The notes under the pieces: generated by a model
Told to the model about the DNA's origin: nothing
What the model saw: only the letters and a program-made list of their open reading frames with translations
Databases searched by the model: none
Assembly: GCF_918731615.1 (NCBI RefSeq)
Contig: NZ_OU957226.1
Span: 2,481,501-2,545,500, forward strand
Source: Flavobacterium sp. CECT 9288
GTDB taxonomy: Bacteria > Bacteroidota > Bacteroidia > Flavobacteriales > Flavobacteriaceae
Length of the DNA stretch: 64,000 bases
Reading direction: 5' to 3'
Shown here: piece after piece, positions 1-8,888 of the stretch
How the letters are laid out: every line of letters begins with the position of its first letter
Numbering within the stretch: position 1 is the first letter of the stretch
Program-made: the position numbers and the translations under genes

Positions 1-114
1 AGAACTACCACCAACAATTAGTGGCAATCCTATTAATTGTGGATTTACTAATCTTTCGCAGGAAACAAAGAAGGTATCTAAGTCCATATGTACGATTGCT
101 CTATTCATCATCAT
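1..114 (-). CDS. dinB: DNA polymerase IV / Y-family polymerase, N-terminal start only (partial)
   Basis: The gene runs off the left edge of the window. The first 38 or so residues read from the minus strand include NRAIVHMDLDTFFVSCERLV, then NPQLIGLPLIVGG. This is the canonical start of Y-family translesion polymerases: MDLDTFF carries the first catalytic Asp of the palm, and the segment after it is the usual P-x-L-x-x-x-P-x-x-V-G-G pattern. Three consecutive ATG codons (106-114) make the exact start ambiguous. It is divergent from a LexA/CI-like repressor, which suggests control by DNA damage. DinB and UmuC cannot be told apart from this fragment. Confidence 0.85.
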   Translation of the reverse strand, partial: MMMNRAIVHMDLDTFFVSCERLVNPQLIGLPLIVGGSS

Positions 115-137
115 TTCTATTTTTATACATTACAAAA

Positions 138-166
138 TTAGTATAGATACTAACAAAATTTAGTAT
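138..166. promoter_or_regulatory. Candidate operator between dinB and the LexA-like repressor
   Basis: A perfect inverted repeat, TTAGTAT-AG-ATACTAA, lies at 138-153. An extra copy of the half-site TTAGTAT follows at 160-166. It sits in the 83-bp divergent region between the polymerase start and the S24-type repressor start. This is where an autoregulating LexA/CI-like repressor would be expected to bind. The palindrome is seen directly; the binding protein is inferred. Confidence 0.55.
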
Positions 167-197
167 ATTTGTTGTTACAAATTATAACAAAATAGCT

Positions 198-962
198 ATG
201 TCTTTATTTTCTGATAATATTAGAAACCTTAGGGTACAACATAAAATTTCGCAAGAAAAGCTGTCGCAATCGTTAGGGATCACCAGGGGCCGATACGTGA
301 AGTATGAAGATGGAACCTCTGAAGCTCCGTATGAAATATTGAAGAAAATCGCGTATTATTACCACATCAGTATTGACCTGTTGCTCTCTGTAGATGTTCG
401 GAAAATTCCCGTAGATGATTTGTTGCAATTGGAAAATAACCGATTGGTGTTGCCCATTACGGTAGATAAAAAGGGAGAAAACTTTATAGAAGTTGTTACA
501 CAAAAAGTAAAAGCAGGGTATTTGAATGGATATGCTGATCCAGAATATATTGAAAGTCTGCAGCAAATATCCTTGCCATTTTTGGGAACTGGGAAGCACA
601 GGGGTTTTCCGGTAGAAGGCGATTCGATGCCACCCCATGCAGATGGTTCTATCATCGTTGGGCGTTATGTAGAAAATTTAGGAGATGTTAATGATGGTAA
701 AACCTATATACTGATCACCAAAAATGAGGGCATGGTTTACAAGCGATTGAATAAAAACAAAAAGAATGCACTTGTTGTTTCATCAGACAACAGCTTTTAT
801 CCTCCTTATGAAGTCAAGGTTTCTTCTATCCTTGAGATATGGGAATACGTGTGTAACATTGGACTCACAGATGAAAAACAAGAATTAACGGAATCTGCCA
901 GTATAAAGGACCTGTTTTTAGAGTTGAAAAGAGATATTAGTGATTTGAAAAATAAGCAGTAG
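198..962 (+). CDS. XRE-family LexA/CI-like self-cleaving transcriptional repressor (HTH + S24 peptidase)
   Basis: A 254-residue protein with an N-terminal XRE-type helix-turn-helix (about residues 6-65, including ISQEKLSQSLGITRGRYVKY) and a C-terminal S24 peptidase domain. The likely self-cleavage site is Ala106-Gly107 in KAGYLNGY. The catalytic Ser143 lies in EGDSMPPH and the general-base Lys182 in MVYKRL, the dyad used by LexA, CI and UmuD. A short charged tail (about 225-254) looks coiled-coil. It is divergent from a Y-family polymerase, so it probably represses that gene and itself until RecA-stimulated cleavage. LexA-like proteins of this XRE type are common beside dinB or umuC genes in Bacteroidota. 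Confidence in the family is high; the SOS role is inferred from context. Confidence 0.88.
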   Translation: MSLFSDNIRNLRVQHKISQEKLSQSLGITRGRYVKYEDGTSEAPYEILKKIAYYYHISIDLLLSVDVRKIPVDDLLQLENNRLVLPITVDKKGENFIEVVTQKVKAGYLNGYADPEYIESLQQISLPFLGTGKHRGFPVEGDSMPPHADGSIIVGRYVENLGDVNDGKTYILITKNEGMVYKRLNKNKKNALVVSSDNSFYPPYEVKVSSILEIWEYVCNIGLTDEKQELTESASIKDLFLELKRDISDLKNKQ

Positions 963-1042
963 TTGTGACTGAAAGCTATTCTAATTAAAGGAAATAAAGG
1001 AAATAAAGGAGTTCATACCTATGTAGGTAGCGGATATATTTT

Positions 1043-2398
1043 TTAATCAGTTATTAATTCTGACGAGTATAGTGATTTTTCTACCATATTATTTTGGGAT
1101 ATTTTTTGGATGTCTATTTGAATGTCAATGTCATTTTTAAAAATCACTTTCAATAATTCAAGAATTTCTTCCGAAGTACAATCGTTAGAATATCCTTTAA
1201 ACTGAATTAGCTTATCTTTTGTTTGATGCATTTTGAAACCAGCCAAAGACAACCGAGACAAACCATTAGAAATATCGATATTGTTTATTTTCACGTTTGA
1301 TTTTGTATAAAAAACTACTGGATTTCTTGCTTCTAAGTCAATTAGATGGGGAACGCCATTTTCTATTTTTAATCGGCAAAAATCGCCCGTTCTATAGCGT
1401 ATTAATGGTAAAAAAGGATTGTTTCCTCCTGTAATCACTAATTCACCTCTTTCACCATTAGAAAGTTTAACATCTTCATGTTCCTCAAAAATTTCTAAAT
1501 ATAAATCGGGTCGGATTGCTTTATGCCCCATTTCTGTAGCGTATGCTATATTTCTGCATTCCGTCATCGAATACAGATCAATCACAGGGCATTTAAAATA
1601 ATTTTCTAATTTATTTTTTGTGCCTTTTGTTAACTTCATTGCGGAAGATACTAGCGCCTTTGGACTCAATTGCGGCTTAAAATCCAACAATGCCATAAAT
1701 GCTATTGGATCCCCAGTAAGAATTTGCGGATTGTATTTTTCCAGATATTTTTTAGCATCATCAGGATGGTTCCACTCTGATGGATTGAGGTTTATTTTTA
1801 AGATACCAGCTCCCTCTAAATAAGTTGATAAAGAGGCATACGTCAATGTTTTTTCTTGGGCACAGATCAAGGCGATGGCTGTTGTATTTTTGCCCTCGCT
1901 TATAGAAACATTAAAATCTTTTAGCACGGATTCTATTTGGGGCAACCAACTGGCTTGAGTAACGGCATCAAAGAGAACATCTAACTTCGGGCCCGTAGAA
2001 CCTGAAGTATAGTACACTAATAATTCCTCTAAATTAGCTTCATTCGATACAAATAAATGAGGATATTTTCTGATATCTTCTCTAGAAATGGTTGGGGAAG
2101 CATTTAATTCCTCATCTCTATTTTGGTAAAACGGTACTGTTGTATGGCACCATTTTAAATAGTCATTTAGCCAAACTGGAGTTTGCCCTTCGTTCCAAAA
2201 TATCTTTTCATCACAGTATTTCTTTTTGTAAGACTTCACTTTTGAAAGTTGCACTGCATCTAAACGATCACCACTTTTAAAATTAAATTTTGGCGCAAGC
2301 GCATCTTGCTTAAGTGTATTTAAAAAACTTAAATCCTCAAGCAGCGGAAAACGTTCCGCGTCTGTTAATGCTATTTGCGGATCACTACTCTCGTCCAT
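1043..2398 (-). CDS. PaaK-like adenylate-forming (AMP-binding) enzyme
   Basis: A 451-residue member of the ANL superfamily (acyl-CoA ligase/adenylation enzymes), most like phenylacetate-CoA ligase PaaK. The P-loop is YYTSGSTGPK (about residue 130). The adenine-binding region has LYSMTEC, and the RYRTGD motif, whose Asp contacts the ribose, is near residue 336. Length is close to PaaK (about 430). The C-terminal subdomain is short and lacks an obvious A10 lysine, so activity is uncertain. The substrate cannot be read from sequence. It is the last gene of a packed minus-strand run and overlaps the preceding gene by 14 bp, so it is probably co-translated with the MoxR/vWA genes. There is no phenylacetate pathway nearby, which argues for a special role in that system. 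Confidence 0.75.
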   Translation of the reverse strand: MDESSDPQIALTDAERFPLLEDLSFLNTLKQDALAPKFNFKSGDRLDAVQLSKVKSYKKKYCDEKIFWNEGQTPVWLNDYLKWCHTTVPFYQNRDEELNASPTISREDIRKYPHLFVSNEANLEELLVYYTSGSTGPKLDVLFDAVTQASWLPQIESVLKDFNVSISEGKNTTAIALICAQEKTLTYASLSTYLEGAGILKINLNPSEWNHPDDAKKYLEKYNPQILTGDPIAFMALLDFKPQLSPKALVSSAMKLTKGTKNKLENYFKCPVIDLYSMTECRNIAYATEMGHKAIRPDLYLEIFEEHEDVKLSNGERGELVITGGNNPFLPLIRYRTGDFCRLKIENGVPHLIDLEARNPVVFYTKSNVKINNIDISNGLSRLSLAGFKMHQTKDKLIQFKGYSNDCTSEEILELLKVIFKNDIDIQIDIQKISQNNMVEKSLYSSELITD

Positions 2399-2966
2399 AG
2401 GTATTTGCTGCTTCTCTAGCTTTTTTTTCAGCCATCTCTTTTTTGATTTTCATAATTCTTTCATGTGCCTCGTAGGATTGTTTTAAAACTTTCTGCCGAT
2501 CTGCACTGCTCAAAGAGGATAATTTATCTGCAGCTTCATCCTGATTTTCGCCTTCTGGAGTAATTTCACAACAATGTAATAATAAGCGAACCATTTCCTC
2601 TGCACGTTCCTCATCACTAATCCATTCCTTAAATTTCACATATAACGAGGCTTCACTTAATTCTTCAAACCAAAAATCATATAATTTATCTTCTATTAAA
2701 GCACTCTTTATAAAATTAGGATGACTCAGTAACCAAATCGAAATATGAATTGCGCGCCAATGGTTATCCTCTATGTACGCTAAATCAAAATTACTTGGTA
2801 TCTTAAATTCTTTTTTTAAAAAATCGTTACAAACCAATCTATACGTATCACTAATTAAAGCTACCGAATTTAGACCCTCATTTTCAAGACTTGAAGAAGG
2901 TTTTAAAAAGATATCTGGACATTTCCTTAAATGAGTTACCAACTCAAAAACATCGTATTTAGACAT
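2385..2966 (-). CDS. Unknown protein of the MoxR/vWA operon
   Basis: I do not recognise a family. The protein is about 193 residues, acidic and probably mainly helical, ending in a Lys/Glu/Ala-rich helix (AHERIMKIKKEMAEKK) that may form a coiled coil. The reading frame stays open to an ATG at 2999. I prefer the ATG at 2966 (start MSKYDVFELV), which leaves an 8-bp overlap with the vWA gene upstream instead of 41 bp. Another ATG lies at 2972. The gene overlaps its neighbours on both sides, which implies translational coupling and a stoichiometric role in the MoxR/vWA assembly. No catalytic motif, signal peptide or membrane segment is visible. Confidence 0.6.
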   Translation of the reverse strand: MSKYDVFELVTHLRKCPDIFLKPSSSLENEGLNSVALISDTYRLVCNDFLKKEFKIPSNFDLAYIEDNHWRAIHISIWLLSHPNFIKSALIEDKLYDFWFEELSEASLYVKFKEWISDEERAEEMVRLLLHCCEITPEGENQDEAADKLSSLSSADRQKVLKQSYEAHERIMKIKKEMAEKKAREAANTYGRE

Positions 2967-4722
2967 AGGCATAATTTTGTTGTGAAAATTCAAATGCAAA
3001 CTCTAAAAGTTCCGTTTCATTTGTAACGTAGTATACTTTCCAGCCCATTTTTTCTAATCGAATTACAAAATCTTTGTTGTAATCTGGATGAGAATGTAAG
3101 ACCATAGTGCCATGGCCACCTGCATTTTTTAATGCCAATTCGGCTAATTCCCAATGTGTTTGTTTGGTTTGCGTATCAGAATCCAACATACTAAATATAT
3201 CGTTGTCCGTAACGATTACAATATGCGATTTTTTAGTGGCTTCTTGTTCAAATGGTTTTCGCAAACGTTCTATTCCGTAGGCATAGCCTGTACCTAAATA
3301 AGAGGTTAAGGTTGTTAGTAGATCTGTTTCGTCTGTAATAAAACCATCTGTTTCCAAATAGTCGCCGGGCTCACCAGAAAGACATCCCATAACGGATGCT
3401 CCAGCACGCAAAGCAGATAATCCAATGATGGTGGCTGCCAAGACAGGCCATGAAAAATTTTGCTTTGGATTCATCATCGACCCCGAACAATCTATTCCAA
3501 TGTAAACGTTTAAAGGACTTTCTGCAATGGCGTTGTCAGCATCTGAGCCGTAGGTTCTCTTTTGAGTAGTTAATCCTGGAATAAGAGCGGGCGATAAAAT
3601 GGCAGATTGCAACCAATCTACTTCTTCAATGGCGTCGCCAATGTCCCAAGTTTCCAATCCCTCGGGTAAATCCAGGGACACATTTTCAGAAATTTCTACA
3701 GGAAAATCTATTAAATGAGGCAAAGCAATTTCTTTATAATAGGCGTTGATTAAACGCTGTTCATCCGCTTTTGGGTTGACTTGTTTCATCAAATCAATAT
3801 AATTCCCCGGACCCATATATCCGTTCCTTGGTCCTTGACCACCCAATTCATTTTTTTCTGAACCTAAACTGTCACTTTTAATACCTTCGCCTTCTTGTAG
3901 CCCCAAAGCTTCTTTTCGCATATCAATTACCTCATCGTAGCCTTCTAGATCCAGTTCGGTCATACCAGAAATATCCATAGCACCCGCACCTGCATCTTCA
4001 GCGTCCAACAGTATTAAAATCTTTTTTCGAGCCTCTTGAAAGGTTTTGTCATCCATCAAATAAGGGTATACCATCACGGCAAAGCGACCACCACCGTGAA
4101 TCCAATTCTTTGCATAACTTCTGATCAGAGAGGCTAATAATGAAGCATCTGCATCTATTTTTTTACTATGAAATGATAAATTAGTTGCTAATTCGCCCCG
4201 ATTTAAACGCCATAAATATTCATAAGTTCGCATCATCAGTGTCCAAAACTCAGAAAAATTATCCTCTGAATTAATCGCTTGATACACTTTTGGCATTCTT
4301 AATTTATTGATGCGTTGTAATTTATCATTGATTAAAAAATCTGCATATAAATTAGATACCATCGGGGCTCTATCCTCAATACCTGGCAATGCAAAACGAA
4401 TCCTATTCAATAAAATAGCATTATCGTATAAATTTGCAGGAGTAAAAATATGATGCCCTATTTCATGCGCCAATACTTCAATCGCATAATCTGTAATACC
4501 CCGCTCTACAATTTCTTCTATATTAATCACAATGCGATGATCTGTTAATCGAATCATTGCAAAACTGCCTGTAAGCCCCTCTCTTTTGGCCTCTTGATGG
4601 GATAAACACCAAATCGGTTCTTGCAAACGCAACAAAGGATTCCACTCCAACTTTGCTTGTTGCCAATGTGATTTCCACAAGGCTACTGTTTGTTCTATTT
4701 CGGTTAGATTAAGCATTTCCAA
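2959..4722 (-). CDS. vWA-domain protein with N-terminal zincin-like metallopeptidase motif
   Basis: A 587-residue protein. Near the N terminus, AHEIGHHIFTP contains an HExxH zinc site (His86, Glu87, His90). Near residue 411 is a von Willebrand factor A metal-ion-dependent adhesion motif, DCSGS (Asp411, Ser413, Ser415), followed by a vWA-like core that continues to the C terminus. The combination resembles DUF2201/vWA-like metallopeptidase proteins encoded next to MoxR ATPases. It overlaps the upstream unknown gene by 14 bp and is two genes downstream of the MoxR ATPase. In known MoxR/vWA pairs the ATPase and vWA protein act together in remodelling or maturing a target. Here the zincin suggests that proteolysis may be controlled by the ATPase. 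No signal peptide is seen, so it is probably cytosolic. Confidence 0.72.
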   Translation of the reverse strand: MEMLNLTEIEQTVALWKSHWQQAKLEWNPLLRLQEPIWCLSHQEAKREGLTGSFAMIRLTDHRIVINIEEIVERGITDYAIEVLAHEIGHHIFTPANLYDNAILLNRIRFALPGIEDRAPMVSNLYADFLINDKLQRINKLRMPKVYQAINSEDNFSEFWTLMMRTYEYLWRLNRGELATNLSFHSKKIDADASLLASLIRSYAKNWIHGGGRFAVMVYPYLMDDKTFQEARKKILILLDAEDAGAGAMDISGMTELDLEGYDEVIDMRKEALGLQEGEGIKSDSLGSEKNELGGQGPRNGYMGPGNYIDLMKQVNPKADEQRLINAYYKEIALPHLIDFPVEISENVSLDLPEGLETWDIGDAIEEVDWLQSAILSPALIPGLTTQKRTYGSDADNAIAESPLNVYIGIDCSGSMMNPKQNFSWPVLAATIIGLSALRAGASVMGCLSGEPGDYLETDGFITDETDLLTTLTSYLGTGYAYGIERLRKPFEQEATKKSHIVIVTDNDIFSMLDSDTQTKQTHWELAELALKNAGGHGTMVLHSHPDYNKDFVIRLEKMGWKVYYVTNETELLEFAFEFSQQNYAYV

Positions 4723-5689
4723 GACTGTATACGTATAAAAAATAGGAGTTTTGCAACGTAAAAAACAGAGTATCTTTTGTTGCTACGACAGATGAAATAG
4801 TACTTGTATCCATTTCTGCATTGACTTTTTCAATCCATTTTTCAGAGGTATCCAATTGCTTGGCCTTTGAAACAATATAGGCTGCATCAACAGCATTGGC
4901 AGGAAGTAAGACCTTGCCAAATTGATCTGCAAAAAGGGCATAACTACTTTTTGAATCGGAAACAAATATATGCTCTCCTATTTGTGCCAACCTTGGTGGA
5001 TGTTCAAAATAACCCGTGGTACCCACAAAACCACCCTCTACTCCTTCAAAATTGGTATTTCTATTCGACCATGGATTTTCAAATAAATCATAGGCGGTTA
5101 TATCTGAACTTAAGTTTTGTAAAATGGTATGTTGAAGGTTTTCAGAAAGGGCCGCATAATCTGCTTTTAAACGAGTTCTCATATGTGCCAAACCACATTT
5201 CCACGCATAAATACGTCCCACAATTTTAAAATCTTCTATGGTTTTGATTTCAATAGCACTGGATTCAATAAGTTTGCACCAGTCGCTTGTCTTTTCTGGA
5301 GCATAACTATGCAAATTTAAAAGTACATCATTCAACAATAAAATGGTTTTTATTGGAAATTTAACTACTAAGTTCGGTATTTTTGCCATTAGTAACCAAG
5401 CCGCTTTATATTCATCTTCATAACGGATTGCTAAACCACTTCCAATTAATTTCAATGTTTCCAGATACAGCGCTTTTACTATTTCATGTACTTTTTCTGA
5501 GACCGAATTTAGAGTCACTGTTGCTTCCACAATAGGTTCTACAACTTCAACGATCCAATTGGCTAACGTTTGAGAAGGGATAGTCCCGTATTTCATTTCG
5601 CTCTCCTTGTACCATTGATTGTATAACGCACTATTATCACTTAATTCTGCAATAAGTTGAGGAAGACTTATTTTTTCCATTGCAGCCAT
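4709..5689 (-). CDS. Unknown protein between MoxR ATPase and vWA-zincin
   Basis: A 326-residue protein with no family I can name. It looks helical in its first 200 residues. The C-terminal third has beta-type segments with repeated short hydrophobic strands (for example GEHIFVSDSKSSYALF and TKDTLFFTLQNSYFLYVYS), suggesting a beta-propeller-like or carrier domain. There is no signal peptide. The frame overlaps the MoxR gene by 22 bp from the first ATG. The internal ATG at 5680 (MEKISLPQ) gives a 13-bp overlap and is equally plausible. Its position between the ATPase and the vWA protein suggests an adaptor or substrate protein of the same complex; this is inference from context only. Confidence 0.6.
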   Translation of the reverse strand: MAAMEKISLPQLIAELSDNSALYNQWYKESEMKYGTIPSQTLANWIVEVVEPIVEATVTLNSVSEKVHEIVKALYLETLKLIGSGLAIRYEDEYKAAWLLMAKIPNLVVKFPIKTILLLNDVLLNLHSYAPEKTSDWCKLIESSAIEIKTIEDFKIVGRIYAWKCGLAHMRTRLKADYAALSENLQHTILQNLSSDITAYDLFENPWSNRNTNFEGVEGGFVGTTGYFEHPPRLAQIGEHIFVSDSKSSYALFADQFGKVLLPANAVDAAYIVSKAKQLDTSEKWIEKVNAEMDTSTISSVVATKDTLFFTLQNSYFLYVYSLGNA

Positions 5690-7260
5690 CTTTTGTAATT
5701 GGTATACCGTTGGTGTAGGTACTTTAATTTTAAAATATCATCTGCTCTGTAGCCGTATAACTTTTTCTCCTCAGACCATTTCTGAAGTTGCTTCTCAATA
5801 CTCAATAGTCGGTTATCAATTTCTTTAGATGATATATTTTCAAGTCCTTTCTTAAATTCCGCTTCAAAAGTATCTACAGGATCATTACGATCTAAATCTT
5901 GACTCACATACTCATCGCACGATAAATCAAATAAGTTTCTCAACCATACTATTCGATCCACTCTATATACTTCATTCCCAACTTGGTCAAAAAATGGTGA
6001 TTCTAGATGTGGCGTTAAAGTATCGTGTAAAACAAAAGGAAGGACCTGTCTGATGTCTTCTAATTCTACTTTTTTATTCCCTCTGAAATACGCCAATGCT
6101 TTAGAAAACATCAATAAAGTCATGATTTTTCTAACCGACAAACCGTTTTTCGCCTGTGAGCCTAAATCTTTAATTGGATCTTTTCCTGTTTCTTTTCTAA
6201 AAAGAGAACGCATATCCATGCCGGATAATTTTGCGGTGTCTTTGGTCATGTATTCCAATCGATTGGAAGCAGGTTCAAAAAATTCAAACTGGCGACAAAA
6301 AAACTCGATTCGTTTTCGTAATTGAGGATCTATTTTTACACCTCTAATCTGCTTGTTTATGATATTCAGCTCCTCTTCGGTAAAAATAATTTCTTCAGGA
6401 ATTATAGCTTCTGGTTTGAAATTGAGTTCAATTCGCTGTAATAAATCATCAATGAACCGCGTATTGAAATGCATCGCTCTAATCACGATATCAATCCTGT
6501 CTTTTAAAGCTTCAATAACTTGGTACGTTCCTCCACCTGCGTCATCATTGGCGGTGAGATACCAAGCCCCATCTGGACATTCATAAATTTGATCGAATAT
6601 TTCAGCATAATTATCTGCCAATACGGTTAATAAGGCCGATTGCGTTCTAGTTGGAATTCGATTGTATTCATCAATAATTTTTACCCGCATGCCCAACCAT
6701 TTGCGCCAAGCAATTCTAATGTCGGACGTCTTTTCGGCCTTCACCATATCTGAAGGTAATGGATGTCCTAATAGATCTGAAATTGTCATTTGAGGTTGCC
6801 CATGCTGTATGGCACGCAATACATCTTTATTATCGTAACCGGCTAACAATCCCATCAAAACCGAAGTAGCTGTTTTTCCACGACCAGGACCGCCCACAAT
6901 GAGACATTTTCCTCTTGCTGCTAAGTTCAGTAAAGGCATTAATACAAAACTAGAGTAGCTTTGGTCAGTCGGTAAATAAACTGGAACTTTACTGTCTCCA
7001 AATAAAAACTTTTTAGGATCACCCTCATTGAATTCGATATCATAATACGGACTGATGATGGCGGTGTTCGTGATCCAAAAATACGCTTGACGGAGTTTCT
7101 CATCTAGGGCTATTGAATTATCAGATTCATTTTGCGGAGTATCGCTTGAATACAAATCTTCTATTTGGAATTTATGTATATCCTTTTCCTCTTGCGGATT
7201 CGTTGGTGATTCTGGAACTTTCTTAAAAAATCCCATCGTTCTATTTAATAAATCAGACAT
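5668..7260 (-). CDS. MoxR-type AAA+ ATPase
   Basis: A 530-residue AAA+ protein. Walker A is GGPGRGKT (123-130). Walker B is IIDEYN (195-200), with the Asn/Arg pair typical of MoxR proteins. The sensor-1 region has LTANDDAGGGTYQV, followed by LKDRID. An extended C-terminal helical region (about 300-530) goes beyond the usual 330-residue MoxR core. MoxR ATPases act as chaperone-like remodelling enzymes with vWA partners, and a vWA protein is encoded two genes downstream. The gene follows nadR by 23 bp and overlaps the next gene, so it is part of the same transcription unit. The target of the complex is not evident. Confidence 0.82.
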   Translation of the reverse strand: MSDLLNRTMGFFKKVPESPTNPQEEKDIHKFQIEDLYSSDTPQNESDNSIALDEKLRQAYFWITNTAIISPYYDIEFNEGDPKKFLFGDSKVPVYLPTDQSYSSFVLMPLLNLAARGKCLIVGGPGRGKTATSVLMGLLAGYDNKDVLRAIQHGQPQMTISDLLGHPLPSDMVKAEKTSDIRIAWRKWLGMRVKIIDEYNRIPTRTQSALLTVLADNYAEIFDQIYECPDGAWYLTANDDAGGGTYQVIEALKDRIDIVIRAMHFNTRFIDDLLQRIELNFKPEAIIPEEIIFTEEELNIINKQIRGVKIDPQLRKRIEFFCRQFEFFEPASNRLEYMTKDTAKLSGMDMRSLFRKETGKDPIKDLGSQAKNGLSVRKIMTLLMFSKALAYFRGNKKVELEDIRQVLPFVLHDTLTPHLESPFFDQVGNEVYRVDRIVWLRNLFDLSCDEYVSQDLDRNDPVDTFEAEFKKGLENISSKEIDNRLLSIEKQLQKWSEEKKLYGYRADDILKLKYLHQRYTNYKRWLQWKK

Positions 7261-7283
7261 AGTTCTATTTTGTTCTAAGTTAC

Positions 7284-8297
7284 TTAAAATTTACTATATT
7301 CTTTAGCAGACAATACACTTGATACTTGTTCTATTCTTTCCTCAACAGTCCCATTAAGCATGTAATACTTAAGATTTCTAGTGTTCAAATCCTTGATAAT
7401 TTTTTGTTGAAATGTTTTTCTTTTTACATCACCAGATCTATCCCAAGTATCATCATAAGGAATATCAGTATCACACACAAATATAATATCGTGTCTGCTT
7501 TCGGCTAGTTTTGCCAAATTTTCTAATTTTTCAAGGGCACACCCATGGTAATCTAACGAAAATAAGTAGGTAGTAATAGCATTGGTATCAGAAAACAAAA
7601 AGCGATTTGATTGTAACACCAAAGCATCTTCTCTTTCCAAATGAATTTCTGCAATTTTCAACAGATCTTCTAAGGTTAGTCTTTTATTTACTTGATGATT
7701 CTCCCAGTATTCTCTTCCGTATTCTGGCATCCACTGAGTATTAAAATGGGATGCTAATTTTTCGGCCAAAGTTGTTTTTCCTGTTGACGGAGCACCAAGT
7801 AGTACCACTTTTGTAATCAAATCTTTATAGACAATGGGATCCAAAAATTCTTTGTTTTTAAATGGATCTTTTCTGATTTCCGTTGCAGATATAGGAACAC
7901 TAATTCGACTTACATCCACCTGCCTATTAATTGCCTTCAAGGATTTACTTATGTGCTCCCCATAAGGCTCACTGGAGTAAAAATGAGAGATGTTGCGATT
8001 GCCTAGAATAGTTGAAACATAGTCTTCTTGAATTTTCATGATTTCAGGCGTGTACCCACTATCATTAGGCGAATTTACACCTTCAATAACCGTTATATTT
8101 GGATATATTTTACGTATCCAAGAAGCTCTAGTTGTTAAAGGGATATTTAATATGGGATCATCATAAATAAGCACGATTAATTCATCCACCTCTTTTATCG
8201 CGGTTTCAATTACAAATTGATGCCCTTTATGAAAAGGAGCATACTTACCCAATGTCAGTCCAATTTTATATTCATTTCTCATGTGCAAACTCTTCAT
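7284..8297 (-). CDS. nadR: Bifunctional NadR-like protein: NMN adenylyltransferase / nicotinamide riboside kinase
   Basis: The N-terminal nucleotidyltransferase domain begins KIGLTLGKYAPFHKGH (HxGH signature, His23-His26), and the companion motif ISATEIRKDP is at 137-145. The C-terminal P-loop kinase domain has GAPSTGKTT (168-176). The layout matches NadR without the HTH repressor domain of enterobacterial proteins. It would phosphorylate nicotinamide riboside to NMN and adenylylate NMN to NAD. It directly follows the pnuC transporter gene with an overlap of at most 26 bp. The ATG at 8282 (start MRNEYKIGLT) is a better fit to homologues and reduces the overlap to 11 bp. It is 23 bp upstream of the MoxR ATPase, an unusual companion. 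Confidence 0.88.
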   Translation of the reverse strand: MKSLHMRNEYKIGLTLGKYAPFHKGHQFVIETAIKEVDELIVLIYDDPILNIPLTTRASWIRKIYPNITVIEGVNSPNDSGYTPEIMKIQEDYVSTILGNRNISHFYSSEPYGEHISKSLKAINRQVDVSRISVPISATEIRKDPFKNKEFLDPIVYKDLITKVVLLGAPSTGKTTLAEKLASHFNTQWMPEYGREYWENHQVNKRLTLEDLLKIAEIHLEREDALVLQSNRFLFSDTNAITTYLFSLDYHGCALEKLENLAKLAESRHDIIFVCDTDIPYDDTWDRSGDVKRKTFQQKIIKDLNTRNLKYYMLNGTVEERIEQVSSVLSAKEYSKF

Positions 8298-8844
8298 TAT
8301 AAGCTTTTTTCCATTCCCAGTAACCCATGATGGCCATAATCAAAAAAAGTACATACAGCACTGCTGTAAAGTACAAACCTTTATAACTATATATGGTGAT
8401 GCCAACCACATCGACTACTATCCAAAAGATCCAAGACGCTACTACTTTTTTTATCATCAAATATTGAGCAACCAAGCTTGCAACCATTATAAAAGCATCC
8501 TCATAAGGATAGGATGCGTCGGTTTTTGTTTGCATAGTGTAGCCTAAAAGCACGGAAGCTAGAATTGTTAAGCCAATCCAAAAAATTGCGTTTGTCAGCA
8601 ATGTTAAGCGTAATTCACTCTGATTAGAACCTCCATATTTCCAATTGTACCAACCAAATCCTTGCAGAAATATATAAATAACATGCAATATCATATCTGA
8701 ATATAATTTTGCTGTGTAGAAGACAAAGCAATACAGAATCACCTGAATTAAACCAAAATACCAGCAGATAATATTTTGCTTGATTGTAAAATAAACTGCC
8801 AAAAAACCGAAAACGGCACCAAAAATTTCTAAAGTTGTATCCAT
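8272..8844 (-). CDS. pnuC: PnuC-family nicotinamide riboside transporter
   Basis: A 190-residue, very hydrophobic inner-membrane protein with about seven predicted transmembrane segments. It has the PnuC-type Trp-rich core, including NIICWYFGLIQVILYC near the N terminus, GFGWYNWKYGG, and WIFWIVVDVVGITIY in the second half. PnuC proteins facilitate uptake of nicotinamide riboside (or thiamine in the PnuT subgroup). The next gene encodes NadR, the kinase that traps riboside as NMN, so nicotinamide riboside is the likely substrate. It heads the minus-strand run that continues through the MoxR/vWA genes. Confidence 0.88.
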   Translation of the reverse strand: MDTTLEIFGAVFGFLAVYFTIKQNIICWYFGLIQVILYCFVFYTAKLYSDMILHVIYIFLQGFGWYNWKYGGSNQSELRLTLLTNAIFWIGLTILASVLLGYTMQTKTDASYPYEDAFIMVASLVAQYLMIKKVVASWIFWIVVDVVGITIYSYKGLYFTAVLYVLFLIMAIMGYWEWKKAYNEEFAHEK

Positions 8845-8856
8845 AATATATAATGC

Positions 8857-8888
8857 TAAAGATATAATAATGTGGGAAACTATTACAA
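8857..8888 (-). promoter_or_regulatory. Candidate Bacteroidota promoter for the pnuC operon
   Basis: On the minus strand TATCTTTA (8857-8864) is one mismatch from the -7 consensus TAnnTTTG. A TTG lies at 8886-8888, in the range expected for the -33 element. Together they would start transcription just before the pnuC ATG at 8844, giving a very short leader. Confidence 0.35.
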
